DNA of 64,000 nucleotides from Providencia alcalifaciens (GCA_025961275.1 JAOQNJ010000001.1:1013353-1077352), one strand, 5' to 3'; counted from the first letter of the stretch, positions 7,429 to 17,595 are shown. The notes: generated from the letters alone by a model not told the origin. Translations and numbers: made by a program.

Positions 7429-8802
7429 TTACTTCAGCAATCTAACTTTAACTGATTTACCTTTTATTTTGCCTTGCTGTAATTTTTTCCAAATATTATG
7501 TGCTACTGACTGCTTTACCGCCACATAGGCATGAACAGGACTGATAGTCATTTTCCCAATATCTGCACCATCGAACCCCATATCTCCAGTTAATGCGCCG
7601 AGAATATCACCAGGACGCATTTTAGCTTTTTTGCCACCGTCAATGCACAGTGTTGCCATGGTAGCTTCTAATGGAGTAATGGTTAATCCTGAAGGCACAG
7701 GCTCCCAGTTAAGCTTCATGTTAAGCATTTCTTCCAATGCATTGGCGCGCTGCGCTTCTTCCGGAGCACAAAGACTGATCGCTAATCCACTTTCACCTGC
7801 ACGTGCAGTGCGCCCAATACGGTGAACATGCACTTCAGGATCCCATGACAGCTCATAGTTAATCACCATCTCTAGTGATTTGATATCTAAGCCACGTGCT
7901 GCGACATCAGTTGCTACCAACACACGACAGCTACCATTAGCAAAGCGTATTAGCGTCTGATCTCGGTCACGTTGTTCCATGTCACCATGCAGTGCTAATA
8001 CACTTTGATTACTGTCACTAAGTGCATCGTAAACAGATTGGCAATCTTTTTTAGTATTGCAAAATACAACACATGAAGCTGGTTGTTCACTGCTTAATAA
8101 TTTTTGCAGCAGACTCACTTTGCCATTACGAGAAACTTCATAAAATCGCTGCTCAATGGATGGTAGTTCATCTACTGCATTGATTTCAATCGTTAATGGA
8201 TCTTTCTGAATACGACGGCTAATGGCCGCGATCGCATCTGGCCAAGTAGCAGAAAACAATAACGTCTGGCGCTCAGAAGGTGCATGACTGATCACTTCGT
8301 CTATAGCATCTGCAAATCCCATATCAAGCATTCGATCAGCTTCATCTAAGACCAATGTTTGTAATGTATCAAGCGTCACAGTCTCTTTGTTCAGGTGATC
8401 GAGTAAACGACCTGGCGTAGCGACAATAATATGTGCTGCGTGGATCAATGAATCGCGCTGGATACTAAAAGGGACACCGCCACAAAGAGTCAGTATCTTG
8501 ATATTTGGCATATAGCGAGCCAAGCGACGTAATTCGCTTGCAACCTGATCAGCGAGCTCACGAGTTGGGCAGAGTACTAATGATTGCGTGTTGAATCGTT
8601 TAGCATCGATATGTTGCAACAGACCCAATCCGAAAGCGGCAGTTTTGCCACTACCGGTTTTTGCCTGGGCACGGACATCTTTTCCTGTGAGGATCGCTGG
8701 TAACGCGGCAGCTTGAATCGGGGTCATCGTGAGATAACCAAGCTCATTAAGGTTAGAAAGTTGTTCCGCTGGAAGCGCGTTAAGTTCAGCAAATGAAGTC
8801 AC
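7429..8802 (-). CDS. dbpA: ATP-dependent RNA helicase DbpA
   Basis: 457 residues, the same length as E. coli DbpA, a DEAD-box helicase activated by hairpin 92 of 23S rRNA during 50S subunit maturation. The helicase core shows the Q motif, AKTGSGKT (Walker A), PTRELADQV, DEADRMLDMGF (DEAD), SATW, and HRIGRTARAGESG. The C-terminal RNA-binding domain with CIDGGKKAKMRPGDILGALT gives the specificity for 23S rRNA. The start codon appears to be GTG with only a weak ribosome binding site. In E. coli dbpA lies next to zntB and ttcA; here it is about 36 kb away from them. Confidence 0.96.
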   Translation of the reverse strand: MTSFAELNALPAEQLSNLNELGYLTMTPIQAAALPAILTGKDVRAQAKTGSGKTAAFGLGLLQHIDAKRFNTQSLVLCPTRELADQVASELRRLARYMPNIKILTLCGGVPFSIQRDSLIHAAHIIVATPGRLLDHLNKETVTLDTLQTLVLDEADRMLDMGFADAIDEVISHAPSERQTLLFSATWPDAIAAISRRIQKDPLTIEINAVDELPSIEQRFYEVSRNGKVSLLQKLLSSEQPASCVVFCNTKKDCQSVYDALSDSNQSVLALHGDMEQRDRDQTLIRFANGSCRVLVATDVAARGLDIKSLEMVINYELSWDPEVHVHRIGRTARAGESGLAISLCAPEEAQRANALEEMLNMKLNWEPVPSGLTITPLEATMATLCIDGGKKAKMRPGDILGALTGDMGFDGADIGKMTISPVHAYVAVKQSVAHNIWKKLQQGKIKGKSVKVRLLK

Positions 8803-9032
8803 AATAAAAATTCCGGATCAAAAAAAGGCTAATAGCTGGTAATGATACTATCCCTTCACCGTTGTGTCGTGATGAATTTACATCTTAATTGAACTCTTAC
8901 AATTGATTTAACGAACACTATATTGAATTTTTTAAGATTATGTCCATCGACATTAAAGGCATCTCCGCTATTATCTTGATCGCTTTCAATTAAATAATAA
9001 TAAAAGGCTTTTTATTAAAAATAGGTCGCAAA

Positions 9033-9578
9033 ATGAAACAAGATACCACGAAAATCAGTAAATTTTTAAGTTATGTATTACGCCATAAACCCGAATCTAT
9101 TGCCATTAAGCTAGATGCCGATGGTTGGATAGCCATCGATACGCTCCTTCTACAAGCAAACCGCTACGGCCATAAATTAAACCGTGAAATTCTAGATCAT
9201 GTTGTTGAAACAAATGACAAAAAGCGATTTACCCTCTCTGCAGATAAATCGATGATCCGTGCAGCACAAGGTCATTCAAGCCAACAAGTTAGTATGAGTC
9301 TTAACGAACAAGTTCCACCTAAGTTTCTGTACCATGGAACAGCGATTCGATTTCAGGACTCCATCAGTCAACAAGGTTTAATTCCTGGTAATCGCCATTA
9401 TGTTCATTTATCTGATAATCAGCAAACCGCCCTCACGGTTGGCGCTCGTCATGGTAAACCCGTTGTTTTAATCATTAACGCAAAAACGATGCATATAGAA
9501 GGTTTTAAGTTTTATCTCTCTGATAATAATGTCTGGTTAACTGAGCATGTCCCTTCAAAATTTATTCTAGCTAAATGA
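9033..9578 (+). CDS. kptA: RNA 2'-phosphotransferase KptA (Tpt1 family)
   Basis: A 181-residue Tpt1/KptA enzyme, which transfers an internal RNA 2'-phosphate to NAD+ to give ADP-ribose 1'',2''-cyclic phosphate. The catalytic and binding residues are present: Arg17-His18 in YVLRHKP, Arg76 in IRAAQGHS, LYHGTA, and RHYVHLS in the NAD-binding half. The length is normal. Its bacterial role is uncertain because most bacteria lack the fungal-type ligase that makes the substrate. It is followed after 10 bases by a gene of unknown function in the same direction. Confidence 0.93.
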   Translation: MKQDTTKISKFLSYVLRHKPESIAIKLDADGWIAIDTLLLQANRYGHKLNREILDHVVETNDKKRFTLSADKSMIRAAQGHSSQQVSMSLNEQVPPKFLYHGTAIRFQDSISQQGLIPGNRHYVHLSDNQQTALTVGARHGKPVVLIINAKTMHIEGFKFYLSDNNVWLTEHVPSKFILAK

Positions 9579-9588
9579 GTCAGTCACC

Positions 9589-9990
9589 ATGAATACCCAA
9601 AACATTGCCGTACAAGCCCTTATTAAGGGAAAACAATGTCCCCTTGAGCTGAAATTAAAAAGCGGCTCAGAAATTGACTATCAAATAACTTTATTGATGG
9701 ACAGTCAACCTCTGGCAACAGTCAGCGACATTGATTTTTATGAGTGCTTTGCCCGTTTACGGGAACAAAATGCTGAAATCACCTTTTTATGTAAAGGTGC
9801 TAAAAATAATGTTTACCCATCTCGAATGTCACGCCAAATGTCAGGGGGAGTGATGGCGTATGAGTGTACACTCGGTCAACCAGCATTATTAGAAAATATT
9901 GTGTCTATCTTTGATTTTGATGATCACAATCTTGCTAAGAATCCCGATGAACAGGCTGCCTTCCATCAAGAATGGCTGAATTCCTTTTAA
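9589..9990 (+). CDS. Protein of unknown function encoded with kptA
   Basis: 133 residues, 10 bases after kptA and therefore probably co-transcribed. It has no signal peptide or membrane segment. Near residues 41-60 lies PLATVSDIDFYECFARLREQ, and the C-terminus is acidic (IFDFDDHNLAKNPDEQAAF). I do not recognise a family. The pairing with kptA suggests a role in the same RNA-repair or ADP-ribose process, but this rests only on adjacency. Confidence 0.7.
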   Translation: MNTQNIAVQALIKGKQCPLELKLKSGSEIDYQITLLMDSQPLATVSDIDFYECFARLREQNAEITFLCKGAKNNVYPSRMSRQMSGGVMAYECTLGQPALLENIVSIFDFDDHNLAKNPDEQAAFHQEWLNSF

Positions 9991-10058
9991 TATTGATCTC
10001 ACTCACTTCATAGTTCAAGATACATGCAGGGTAAAAATGAATACAACTTATTGATAAA

Positions 10059-10081
10059 CGGTTTATACCGGGTATAAACCG
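10059..10081. terminator. Bidirectional hairpin between convergent genes
   Basis: CGGTTTATACC and GGTATAAACCG form an 11-bp palindrome around one base. It sits between the kptA operon and the converging SDR gene. Confidence 0.5.
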
Positions 10082-10123
10082 CCATAATTATAATTTAACC
10101 TAAATAATTTAGGGTCTATCCAT

Positions 10124-10879
10124 CTATTTCGTTGTATATCCACCATTAACTAATATGGTTTGCCCTGTCATCCACCATCCTTCAGATACCAAGAAACGAA
10201 TATAAGGAACGATGTCTTCGAGATCGGTTAACCCTGTCTTTGAGAACTTGGATAAAGCGGCAGCAGTTTTATGATAAGCGACTGCATCATCCCCTTCAGC
10301 AGGATAAAAAAATGGTGTATCCATCGGACCTGGGCCAATAGCAGTGACTGATATACCTCGCGAACCAAATTCTTTAGCAGCAGCTCGAGTAAAGTGCTCA
10401 ACAGGTGCTTTTAATCCCGCATAAGTGGAATAAAACGGTGTGAATGCACCAAGTAACGATGTGACAACAGTACAAACTTTCCCGTGGTCATTTAGGTATT
10501 TCCCTGCTTCTTTTAAAAAGAAAAACGCCAATTTTGCGTTGATATCACTCATGCTATCGTATTCAGCCTCTGAAATATCAACAATTGGCTTTTTCAATAC
10601 CTTACCAACCGTGTTGATCGCAATATCAATCTGTCCTAGTTCCTTTATGGTTTCTTGGAAAAGCTTTTCCATTGCAGATGAGGTAGTTAAATCACCCTGT
10701 AATATAAGTGCTGCGGTACCACAATCTTGGATATAAGAACGTGTATCTTCGGCGGCTTGTTTACTTTCATCACTATTGTAATGAATAGCAATAGCTTTAG
10801 CACCTTGGCCTACAAAATCACGAGCTAGAAGGCCACCAGTGATTAAAATTATTTTTCCATTAACGTTATTTCTATACAT
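10124..10879 (-). CDS. SDR-family oxidoreductase lacking the glycine-rich nucleotide loop
   Basis: A 251-residue short-chain dehydrogenase. The catalytic motif YAGLKAPVEH supplies the Tyr-x3-Lys pair, and the C-terminal WWMTGQTILVNGG is typical. The N-terminal strand reads KIILITGGLLARDFVGQG, where relatives have ITGG followed by about six residues containing the second glycine pair. The TGxxxGxG loop that holds the NAD(P) pyrophosphate is therefore missing, and cofactor binding is doubtful. The flanking reading frame is intact, so the loss is in frame. It diverges from a lysR gene that is itself broken by an IS, so the whole module looks inactive. Confidence 0.8.
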   Translation of the reverse strand: MYRNNVNGKIILITGGLLARDFVGQGAKAIAIHYNSDESKQAAEDTRSYIQDCGTAALILQGDLTTSSAMEKLFQETIKELGQIDIAINTVGKVLKKPIVDISEAEYDSMSDINAKLAFFFLKEAGKYLNDHGKVCTVVTSLLGAFTPFYSTYAGLKAPVEHFTRAAAKEFGSRGISVTAIGPGPMDTPFFYPAEGDDAVAYHKTAAALSKFSKTGLTDLEDIVPYIRFLVSEGWWMTGQTILVNGGYTTK

Positions 10880-11533
10880 GTAGAAAACCTCATTTTTTAG
10901 GGGTGCTCCACACTATAGTTGCTTACATATGTCGGATAAACTATGATAATTCGACATCATTTGTCGAGAATAATAAACAATAACGATTATGGATAGGATA
11001 AAGCAGGCAAAAGCGTTTATTCAAGTCATAGAAACCGGCAGTTTCACAAAGGCCGCAGTAGTTTTAAATATTCCACGATCAACAATTTCAACGGTGATCC
11101 AATCGTTAGAAGATAGGTTAAGAACACAATTACTGTACCGAACAACACGTCAAGTGATCCCTACTCATGATGGATTACTTTACTTGGAGGCAGCCCGTAA
11201 ATTCATTGAAACCTTCGAGGATTCGGAATCTCTTTTTTTAAAAAATAAGCAGCATCTTACCGGCTATTTACGTATAGATTTACCTACTCGAATTGGAACG
11301 CAAGTTGTTATCCCTAATCTCAACTCTTTTATTAAAGAGTATCCTAAGATTAACTTAACACTGAGTATGAGTGATCGGCCGATAGATCTTCTTTCTGAAG
11401 GGGTTGATTGTGCTTTACGAGTAGGAGTATTACCGGATTCAGGTTTAGTGTGCAGAAAACTAGGTGAGTTAGATATGATAAACTGCGCTTCCCCTAATTA
11501 TCTTTCTCGTTATGGTTGTTCTGCGCAACTAAA

Positions 11534-12452
11534 TCAGGACACTTTTCTTAAGGAATTTTGTTCATACTCAATTGGGGACAGATCACCGTTGGCAGTATGA
11601 AACCTTTCTAGGTTGTAATAGCGCATATACGCGATAACATCTTCTTTCATCTGTTTCCGAGTCGGCTGAGGGATTTTCAGTACCCAATCGTGTTTTAAAC
11701 TGCCAAAAAATCGTTCTACAACGGCGTTATCCCAACAGGCTCCAACATCACCCATGCTTGCCCTAATACCATAGCTTGTTAGCAAGCGGCGATATCGCTT
11801 ACTCGTATATTGAGAGCCTCTATCACTATGAAAGACTAAGCCTCTTTCGGGCTGGCGTAAGTTATACGCTTTCATCAAGGCTTTACTGACTAAATCTGCC
11901 GTCATTCGTTTATCGATATGCCAACCCACAATACGGCGTGAGTATAAGTCCATCACGATGGCTAAATACATCCAGCCTTCCCCTGTTTTTAAATAGGTCA
12001 CATCACCCGCCCACACTTCGTTAGGTGCGTGAGGATTAAAATTTTGATTGAGCAAATTATCGGCTACGGCATCACTGTGTTTGCGTTTTGTGGTGACTTT
12101 GTAAGCAACGCGCTGAGTGACGACTAGGCCAAGCTGAGCCATTAGCTTTTGAACGCCATAAGCACTCACGCTAAAGCCCTCTTTGCATAACCGTTTACGT
12201 AACGTTCTATAACCTAAGCTATTTCGACTCTGTTCAAAGATAGCTTTGGCTCTGCGGTACAGGCTAAGTTGTTCTGCGGTACAGGCTAAGTTGTTCTGCG
12301 GTGATCAATTTTGCTGGGCGTTTAAGCCAAGCATAGTAGGCAGAACGACTTATTTTCATTAACTTGCAGAGCTTCAGCACGGGAAACTGTGAAGATAATT
12401 GCTTAATCGTTTTAAACGCTACTTGGTTTCCTTTAACAGGAGGGCGCTGGCT
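11534..12452 (-). pseudogene. IS3-family OrfB transposase, frameshifted by a 22-bp duplication (copy 1)
   Basis: The DDE integrase core is complete in the downstream fragment (11534-12169): Asp in WAGDVTYLKTG, Asp in FHSDRGSQY and Glu in NAVVERFFGSLKHDW. The upstream part (KISRSAYYAWLKRPAKL, about 12300-12360) is in another frame because of the 22-bp tandem duplication. In an intact element OrfB would be made by -1 frameshifting from orfA. Confidence 0.88.
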
Positions 12453-12706
12453 TTTTTTAGGATCTCTTTCTCCATCCTAAGTTCTTTATTTTCTTTTCGA
12501 AGCCTTAATAGCTCAGTTCTCTCATCGGCATTCAAGCTGCTACCGGATTGTTCAGCATCGAATTTTGCTTTCCAGTTATAAAGTAATTTATCGGTGATCC
12601 CTAATGAAGCTGCCGCTTTTGGGACGCTATAACCTTGTTCGGTGACTAATGCGACCGCTTCTTGCTTAAACTCAGTAGTGTAAAACCTGTTTGTTCGTTT
12701 TTTCAT
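12419..12706 (-). CDS. IS3-family OrfA (copy 1)
   Basis: A 95-residue OrfA with a helix-turn-helix (GYSVPKAAASLGITDKLLYN) and a C-terminal leucine-rich coiled coil (LLRLRKENKELRMEKEILKK). Near its end the mRNA contains a run of seven A bases (plus-strand T run 12452-12458), the classic -1 slippery site for making the OrfAB fusion transposase. The gene itself is intact. Confidence 0.92.
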   Translation of the reverse strand: MKKRTNRFYTTEFKQEAVALVTEQGYSVPKAAASLGITDKLLYNWKAKFDAEQSGSSLNADERTELLRLRKENKELRMEKEILKKASALLLKETK

Positions 12707-13279
12707 TTAACACCTCAATAATTGGATTATATTCCATTATTAAAGTGTCCTGTTTGATTAAAGCAGATCAGGTATCCCTCAGAAGCTATCTGATTTAGCA
12801 CAACATTATGTAGTGAATTATGTTGTTCAATCCTCTACATCTAATGGAATGTGGGAATATTGCAGTAACGGTAAAGTACATTCATATCCGATGAAAAGTT
12901 TCGTCACTCTCAATAATGCTGGAGCCTATATTACCGCCGCCTTATCCGACCTTGGGATTATTCAAGTACCCGCTTATGATGTGGCTGAATATATTCAACA
13001 AGGAAAACTGTGTGTTATCATGCCAGAATATCGTCCAGAGCCAATGCCTCTTTCCTTGCTTTACCCTCAGAGACGTAACTTGCCACAACGCATTAAATTA
13101 TTTCAGGATTGGTTAGCCGATTTATTAAAAAATTCAAACGGAATTTTTCATAATGCACTGCCATCAAAGAAATTAAATATAAAATAACAATAAATATGTA
13201 CTGCTTATTAATCCTTTTAATATTCAATAGATTAATTACTAATTAAATCTAAGCATTTTATATTAAGTGTTAGAAGATC

Positions 13280-13337
13280 GGCATCCACTATTGCGAGTAA
13301 AATGGAAGCCACTATTTTAATTGGAATCACGGAGGCT
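13280..13337. repeat. Possible remnant of a transposon end (three degenerate short repeats)
   Basis: GGCATCCACTATT, GGAAGCCACTATT and GGAATCACGGAGG recur at roughly 20-24 base intervals. Such multiple terminal repeats resemble the ends of IS21-type elements, but no transposase gene remains. The rest of 13188-13572 holds no gene that I can support. Confidence 0.3.
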
Positions 13338-13572
13338 GTTGATGTTTGAAGGCTAATTTTAACGCGAATTAAAAATCTTTAAGAAAATACGGCGGGGATT
13401 CTACCGCTTAGTGAATTAAGCAAACTTATTTCAATACAGAAAAAAATAGTTTTTAATTTCGTAGTAAAAACACACGACAAAGATCCCCCCTGACCCCTCA
13501 CAACACGCGGTCATGTTACTGACAATATGATACATAAGGTGTTTCACTCTAGGAAATTAGTCTTATCAATAG

Positions 13573-14139
13573 CTAACATGGCGTAATCTCCACCCAGATC
13601 AGCTTACTACCTGTAATTTGAGGAGTAATAACCCCTTCCCCAATATCAGGTAGCCACCAGCCACCTTGATTGGCCTTCATCGTTTTACAATTTGCTCCTG
13701 AAACATCCCATTCCCCTGATAATACAAACACTATACCTGCTTGTCCTATAGGCAAGCGGTGCTCATCAGTAATAATGTTACTCTTCACCGACCACCTGTC
13801 TGGATTAAAGATTAAATTGAGCAAACGGACCGGTTCACCTTGTAAATCAAGTTCTACACATTGATAGGCTAGTGAATGGAAAGTATCGCCAATATGCTTA
13901 ATTGGCTGCTGTATCTGCAGTTTATCTGTGAGATACAAATCACCATCATCAAGGGAAATACAGAATCTTTCCCCATCTGAATACTGTTTTAAGAAACTTG
14001 AATGATGGATATGTGCAATACTCGCTCTAAGTGAAAAATCAGAGGCTACCGGCCAACAAAAAACTTCAGTACTACTACCACAATTATCTTGCCATTTTAA
14101 GATGGGTAACTCAGTCGCATCAAAACATTTGATTTTCAT
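13573..14139 (-). CDS. ves: HutD/Ves-family cupin protein
   Basis: 188 residues of the HutD/Ves (DUF886) double cupin family. Typical features are LPILKWQDNCGSSTEVFCWP at the start, FSLRASIAHI, FLKQYSDGERFCISLDDG and a C-terminal IWVEI strand. E. coli Ves is cold- and stress-related and HutD is linked to histidine use; no hut genes are nearby. The function here is unproven. It lies downstream of, and parallel to, the ydcR-like gene with a 94-base gap. Confidence 0.8.
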   Translation of the reverse strand: MKIKCFDATELPILKWQDNCGSSTEVFCWPVASDFSLRASIAHIHHSSFLKQYSDGERFCISLDDGDLYLTDKLQIQQPIKHIGDTFHSLAYQCVELDLQGEPVRLLNLIFNPDRWSVKSNIITDEHRLPIGQAGIVFVLSGEWDVSGANCKTMKANQGGWWLPDIGEGVITPQITGSKLIWVEITPC

Positions 14140-14233
14140 ACATTCCCCCGAGCGTTAATAGCCACTATCAATCCCGATATTCAGAGTGACAAACTTAATC
14201 GCCCAAGGCAATGATTTTACTCCCATAATGTGA

Positions 14234-15658
14234 TTAGCCGCGTTTCTCACTAATCAAAGAATGGCATAAACGTCCTAGCGTCTTCATTGCTAGCTCTAAT
14301 TCATTATTCCACAAGAAAGAAGCATTGAGCCTAAACGCATGATTAAATTGATCACTCGTTGAGAACATACTACCCGGCGCAATACTAATACCCTCTAGTA
14401 ATGCAAGTTGGTAAAGACGCACTGCATTAAACGGAGGTTCAAACTCTAACCATAAAAAATAGCCACCTTTTGGGGTATTCACTTTAACGGATGACGGCAT
14501 ATATTGCGCAATTGCACCTAACATTTGATGTTGACGTTGCTCCATTGTTTGACGCAATTTTCTTAGATGATTGTCATAACCGCCTTGTGTAAGATATTCA
14601 GCGATAGCTAATTGTGTTGGAACACTTGCCGATACAGTGCTCATCATCTGTAAATGCTGAATTTTGGAGGCGTGATGCCCCGCAGCAACCCAACCCACAC
14701 GATAACCGGGTGCTAGACATTTCGAAAATGAAGAGCAATGGAAAAAGTTGCCTTTAATATCTAACGCTTTTGCCGGAATGGGTTGCTGGTTACCAAAATA
14801 AAGTTCACCGTACACGTCATCTTCAATCAACGCAATTTGGTTTTTATTCAGGATATCGACTAGACGTTTTTTATTGGCAGGCGGCATCGTACCACCTAAT
14901 GGGTTTTGATAATGTGTCATTAACCAACACGCTTTTATCGGGTATTTTGCGGCAATATCTTCTAGCGCATCAAGATCAATACCACAGATAGGATCGGTTT
15001 TAATCGCAATCGCTTTTAATTTAAGGCGTTCTATCGCTTGCAGTGAACCATAAAAAGCAGGTGACTCAATAACCACCCAATCTCCGGGTTGAGTAACGGA
15101 TTGCAAACTTAGCACCAATGACTCCATTGCGCCTGCGGTAATAACAATTTCATCTGGTGCAACATGAATTCCTTGGCTGGCGTATCGCTGCGCAATATTT
15201 CGTCGTAATTGTTCATTTCCCGGTGGTAAGTTTGCCGTGGTGTTAACTCTGGCTAAACGTCGAGCGACAGAAGCTAGTGTTTTACCTAATTTAGGTTCAT
15301 CCAGTAAAGCAGGTTCAGGGAAGGCTGACCCAAATGGAATAATATCGGGATCTTTACACGCCTGTAACACACCAAAAATTGAGGCATTTATTTCGACATT
15401 TTCATTAAGATGTAACCTCTTCCCACCTTTAGCCGCCGCAAAACTGGTATTTCGACGAGCAACATAATACCCAGATTGCGGTCTTGCCGCGATCCAACCT
15501 TGGCTTTCTAATAATTGATAAGCCTGTACGACTGTCATCAAGCTTAAGCCGGATTGTTTTACGCTTTCCCTCAGTGAAGGTAATCTATCGCCAACCTGCC
15601 AGATATTATCTTCAATCTGTTGGCGTATTTGTGCCGCCAGTTGTTCATATCGCGTCAT
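14234..15658 (-). CDS. ydcR: MocR/YdcR-like GntR-aminotransferase regulator
   Basis: A 474-residue fusion. Residues 1-70 are a GntR winged helix (WQVGDRLPSLRESVKQSGLS, RPQSGYYV), and the rest is a type I aminotransferase fold. PLP-site motifs are visible: ITAGAMESL, NPLGG, EDDVYGELYFG and the Schiff-base lysine in SSFSKCLAPGYRVGW. It closely resembles E. coli YdcR, a regulator of unknown effector. It diverges from the cioA gene, 250 bases away, but a regulatory link is only conjecture. Confidence 0.88.
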   Translation of the reverse strand: MTRYEQLAAQIRQQIEDNIWQVGDRLPSLRESVKQSGLSLMTVVQAYQLLESQGWIAARPQSGYYVARRNTSFAAAKGGKRLHLNENVEINASIFGVLQACKDPDIIPFGSAFPEPALLDEPKLGKTLASVARRLARVNTTANLPPGNEQLRRNIAQRYASQGIHVAPDEIVITAGAMESLVLSLQSVTQPGDWVVIESPAFYGSLQAIERLKLKAIAIKTDPICGIDLDALEDIAAKYPIKACWLMTHYQNPLGGTMPPANKKRLVDILNKNQIALIEDDVYGELYFGNQQPIPAKALDIKGNFFHCSSFSKCLAPGYRVGWVAAGHHASKIQHLQMMSTVSASVPTQLAIAEYLTQGGYDNHLRKLRQTMEQRQHQMLGAIAQYMPSSVKVNTPKGGYFLWLEFEPPFNAVRLYQLALLEGISIAPGSMFSTSDQFNHAFRLNASFLWNNELELAMKTLGRLCHSLISEKRG

Positions 15659-16461
15659 ACCCGCCTCAACTGTTATAGTTAATAACCAAAAAATTGTTAC
15701 TATTATAGTTTATCTTCTCATGTTCTACTTATCCACACATTCACCTGACTTTTTTTAACTATAAGCACAAAACATTTTCGATAGGGCTGTGGTTATTCCA
15801 CAAACCAGCAGACGCAATCGACATTCACGCTATGGAACAGCGCAAATATTGCTAACTGTGATATTGAAGATGCGGTGTGCACACTATCAATTCCAATCAG
15901 GGGTCAATATGTTTGGACTAACTGCGCTGGAACTGGCTCGTATACAATTCGCATTTACGGTCTCGTTCCATATTATTTTCCCGGCGATCACTATTGGGCT
16001 AGCGAGTTTTCTTGCTGTTCTGGAAGGCTTGTGGCTAAAGACTCGGGATTCAGACTATATAAAACTGTTCCATTTTTGGTCAAAAGTCTTTGCTGTCAAT
16101 TTCGGTATGGGGGTAGTTTCTGGTTTGGTTATGGCCTACCAATTTGGTACTAACTGGAGTTTTTTTTCCGATTTTGCCGGAAGTGTAACTGGACCACTAT
16201 TAACGTATGAAGTTCTCACCGCCTTTTTTCTTGAGGCTGGCTTTCTTGGTGTGATGCTCTTCGGTATGAACCGTGTTGGTGAGAAATTACATTATTTTGC
16301 AACCTGTATGGTGGCATTAGGAACCATTATTTCAACGTTTTGGATCCTTGCATCAAACAGCTTTATGCAAACACCGCAAGGATTTGAAATTGTTGATAAT
16401 CGTATTGTACCTGTTGATTGGCTTGTGGTTATTTTCAATCCATCTGTTCTGCGCAACTAAA

Positions 16462-17341
16462 TCAGGACACTTTTCTTAAGGAATTTTGTTCATACTCAAT
16501 TGGGGACAGATCACCGTTGGCAGTATGAAACCTTTCTAGGTTGTAATAGCGCATATACGCGATAACATCTTCTTTCATCTGTTTCCGAGTCGGCTGAGGG
16601 ATTTTCAGTACCCAATCGTGTTTTAAACTGCCAAAAAATCGTTCTACAACGGCGTTATCCCAACAGGCTCCAACATCACCCATGCTTGCCCTGATACCAT
16701 AGCTTGTTAGCAAGCGGCGATATCGCTTACTCGTATATTGAGAGCCTCTATCACTATGAAAGACTAAGCCTTTTTCGGGCTGGCGTAAGTTATACGCTTT
16801 CATCAAGGCTTTACTGACTAAATCTGCCGTCATTCGTTTATCGATATGCCAACCCACAATACGGCGTGAGTATAAGTCCATCACGATGGCTAAATACATC
16901 CAGCCTTCCCCTGTTTTTAAATAGGTCACATCACCCGCCCACACTTCGTTAGGTGCGTGAGGATTAAAATTTTGATTGAGCAAATTATCGGCTACGGCAT
17001 CACTGTGTTTGCGTTTTGTGGTGACTTTGTAAGCAACGCGCTGAGTGACGACTAGGCCAAGCTGAGCCATAAGCACTCACGCTAAAGCCCTCTTTGCATA
17101 ACCGTTTACGTAACGTTCTATAACCTAAGCTATTTCGACTCTGTTCAAAGATAGCTTTGGCTCTGCGGTACAGGCTAAGTTGTTCTGCGGTGATCAATTT
17201 TGCTGGGCGTTTAAGCCAAGCATAGTAGGCAGAACGACTTATTTTCATTAACTTGCAGAGCTTCAGCACGGGAAACTGTGAAGATAATTGCTTAATCGTT
17301 TTAAACGCTACTTGGTTTCCTTTAGCAGGAGGGCGCTGGCT
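16462..17341 (-). pseudogene. IS3-family OrfB transposase, frameshifted by a 17-bp deletion (copy 2)
   Basis: The N-terminal part (17000-17269: LCKLMKISRSAYYAWLKRP, SRNSLGYRTLRKRL) is intact but shifts out of frame after FSVSAYG because of the 17-bp deletion. The downstream DDE core (16462-17050) is complete, with the same catalytic residues as copy 1. The two copies have unrelated lesions, so each could in principle be complemented in trans. Confidence 0.88.
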
Positions 17342-17595
17342 TTTTTTAGGATCTCTTTCTCCATCCTAAGTTCTTTATTTTCTTTTCGAAGCCTTAATAG
17401 CTCAGCTCTCTCATCGGCATTCAAGCTGCTACCGGATTGTTCAGCATCGAATTTTGCTTTCCAGTTATAAAGTAATTTATCGGTGATCCCTAATGAAGCT
17501 GCCGCTTTTGGGACGCTATAACCTTGTTCGGTGACTAATGCGACCGCTTCTTGCTTAAACTCAGTAGTATAAAACCTGTTTGTTCGTTTTTTCAT
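17308..17595 (-). CDS. IS3-family OrfA (copy 2)
   Basis: 95 residues, nearly identical to OrfA of copy 1 (one Thr/Ala difference in the NADERAELLRL segment). It has an intact helix-turn-helix and coiled coil, and the A-run slippery site is conserved (plus-strand T run 17341-17347). Confidence 0.92.
   Translation of the reverse strand: MKKRTNRFYTTEFKQEAVALVTEQGYSVPKAAASLGITDKLLYNWKAKFDAEQSGSSLNADERAELLRLRKENKELRMEKEILKKASALLLKETK

Larger units (their letters stand above)
11517..12770 (-). mobile_element. IS3-family insertion sequence, copy 1 (1254 bp, defective)
   Basis: The ends are TGTTCTGC...CAGGACAC and TGATCTGC...CAGGACAC as imperfect inverted repeats. The element begins with TG, ends with CA and is flanked by a 3-bp duplication GGT (11514-11516 and 12771-12773), as in the IS3 group. 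It encodes OrfA and OrfB on the minus strand. Copy 1 has a 22-bp tandem duplication (12255-12276 and 12277-12298) inside orfB that breaks the frame. It differs from copy 2 (16445-17659) by about five base changes and two indels. Confidence 0.95.
10989..13187 (+). pseudogene. LysR-family regulator interrupted by an IS3-family element
   Basis: The 5' part (10989-11516, 176 codons) carries the winged helix-turn-helix (FTKAAVVLNIPRSTISTVIQ) and the start of the effector domain (YLRIDLPTRIGTQVVIP). An IS follows at once. Reading resumes in the same frame at 12774 and ends at 13187. Removing the IS and one GGT duplication restores an uninterrupted 313-residue LysR protein, so this insertion is the only lesion. 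The truncated product would keep the DNA-binding domain plus IS-encoded residues to a stop at 11600. It is divergent from the SDR gene, its likely target. Confidence 0.93.

Noticed and set aside
12255-12298. Direct repeat considered as a CRISPR-like or phase-variable unit
   Set aside because: It is a simple 22-bp tandem duplication inside orfB of the IS, absent from the second IS copy.
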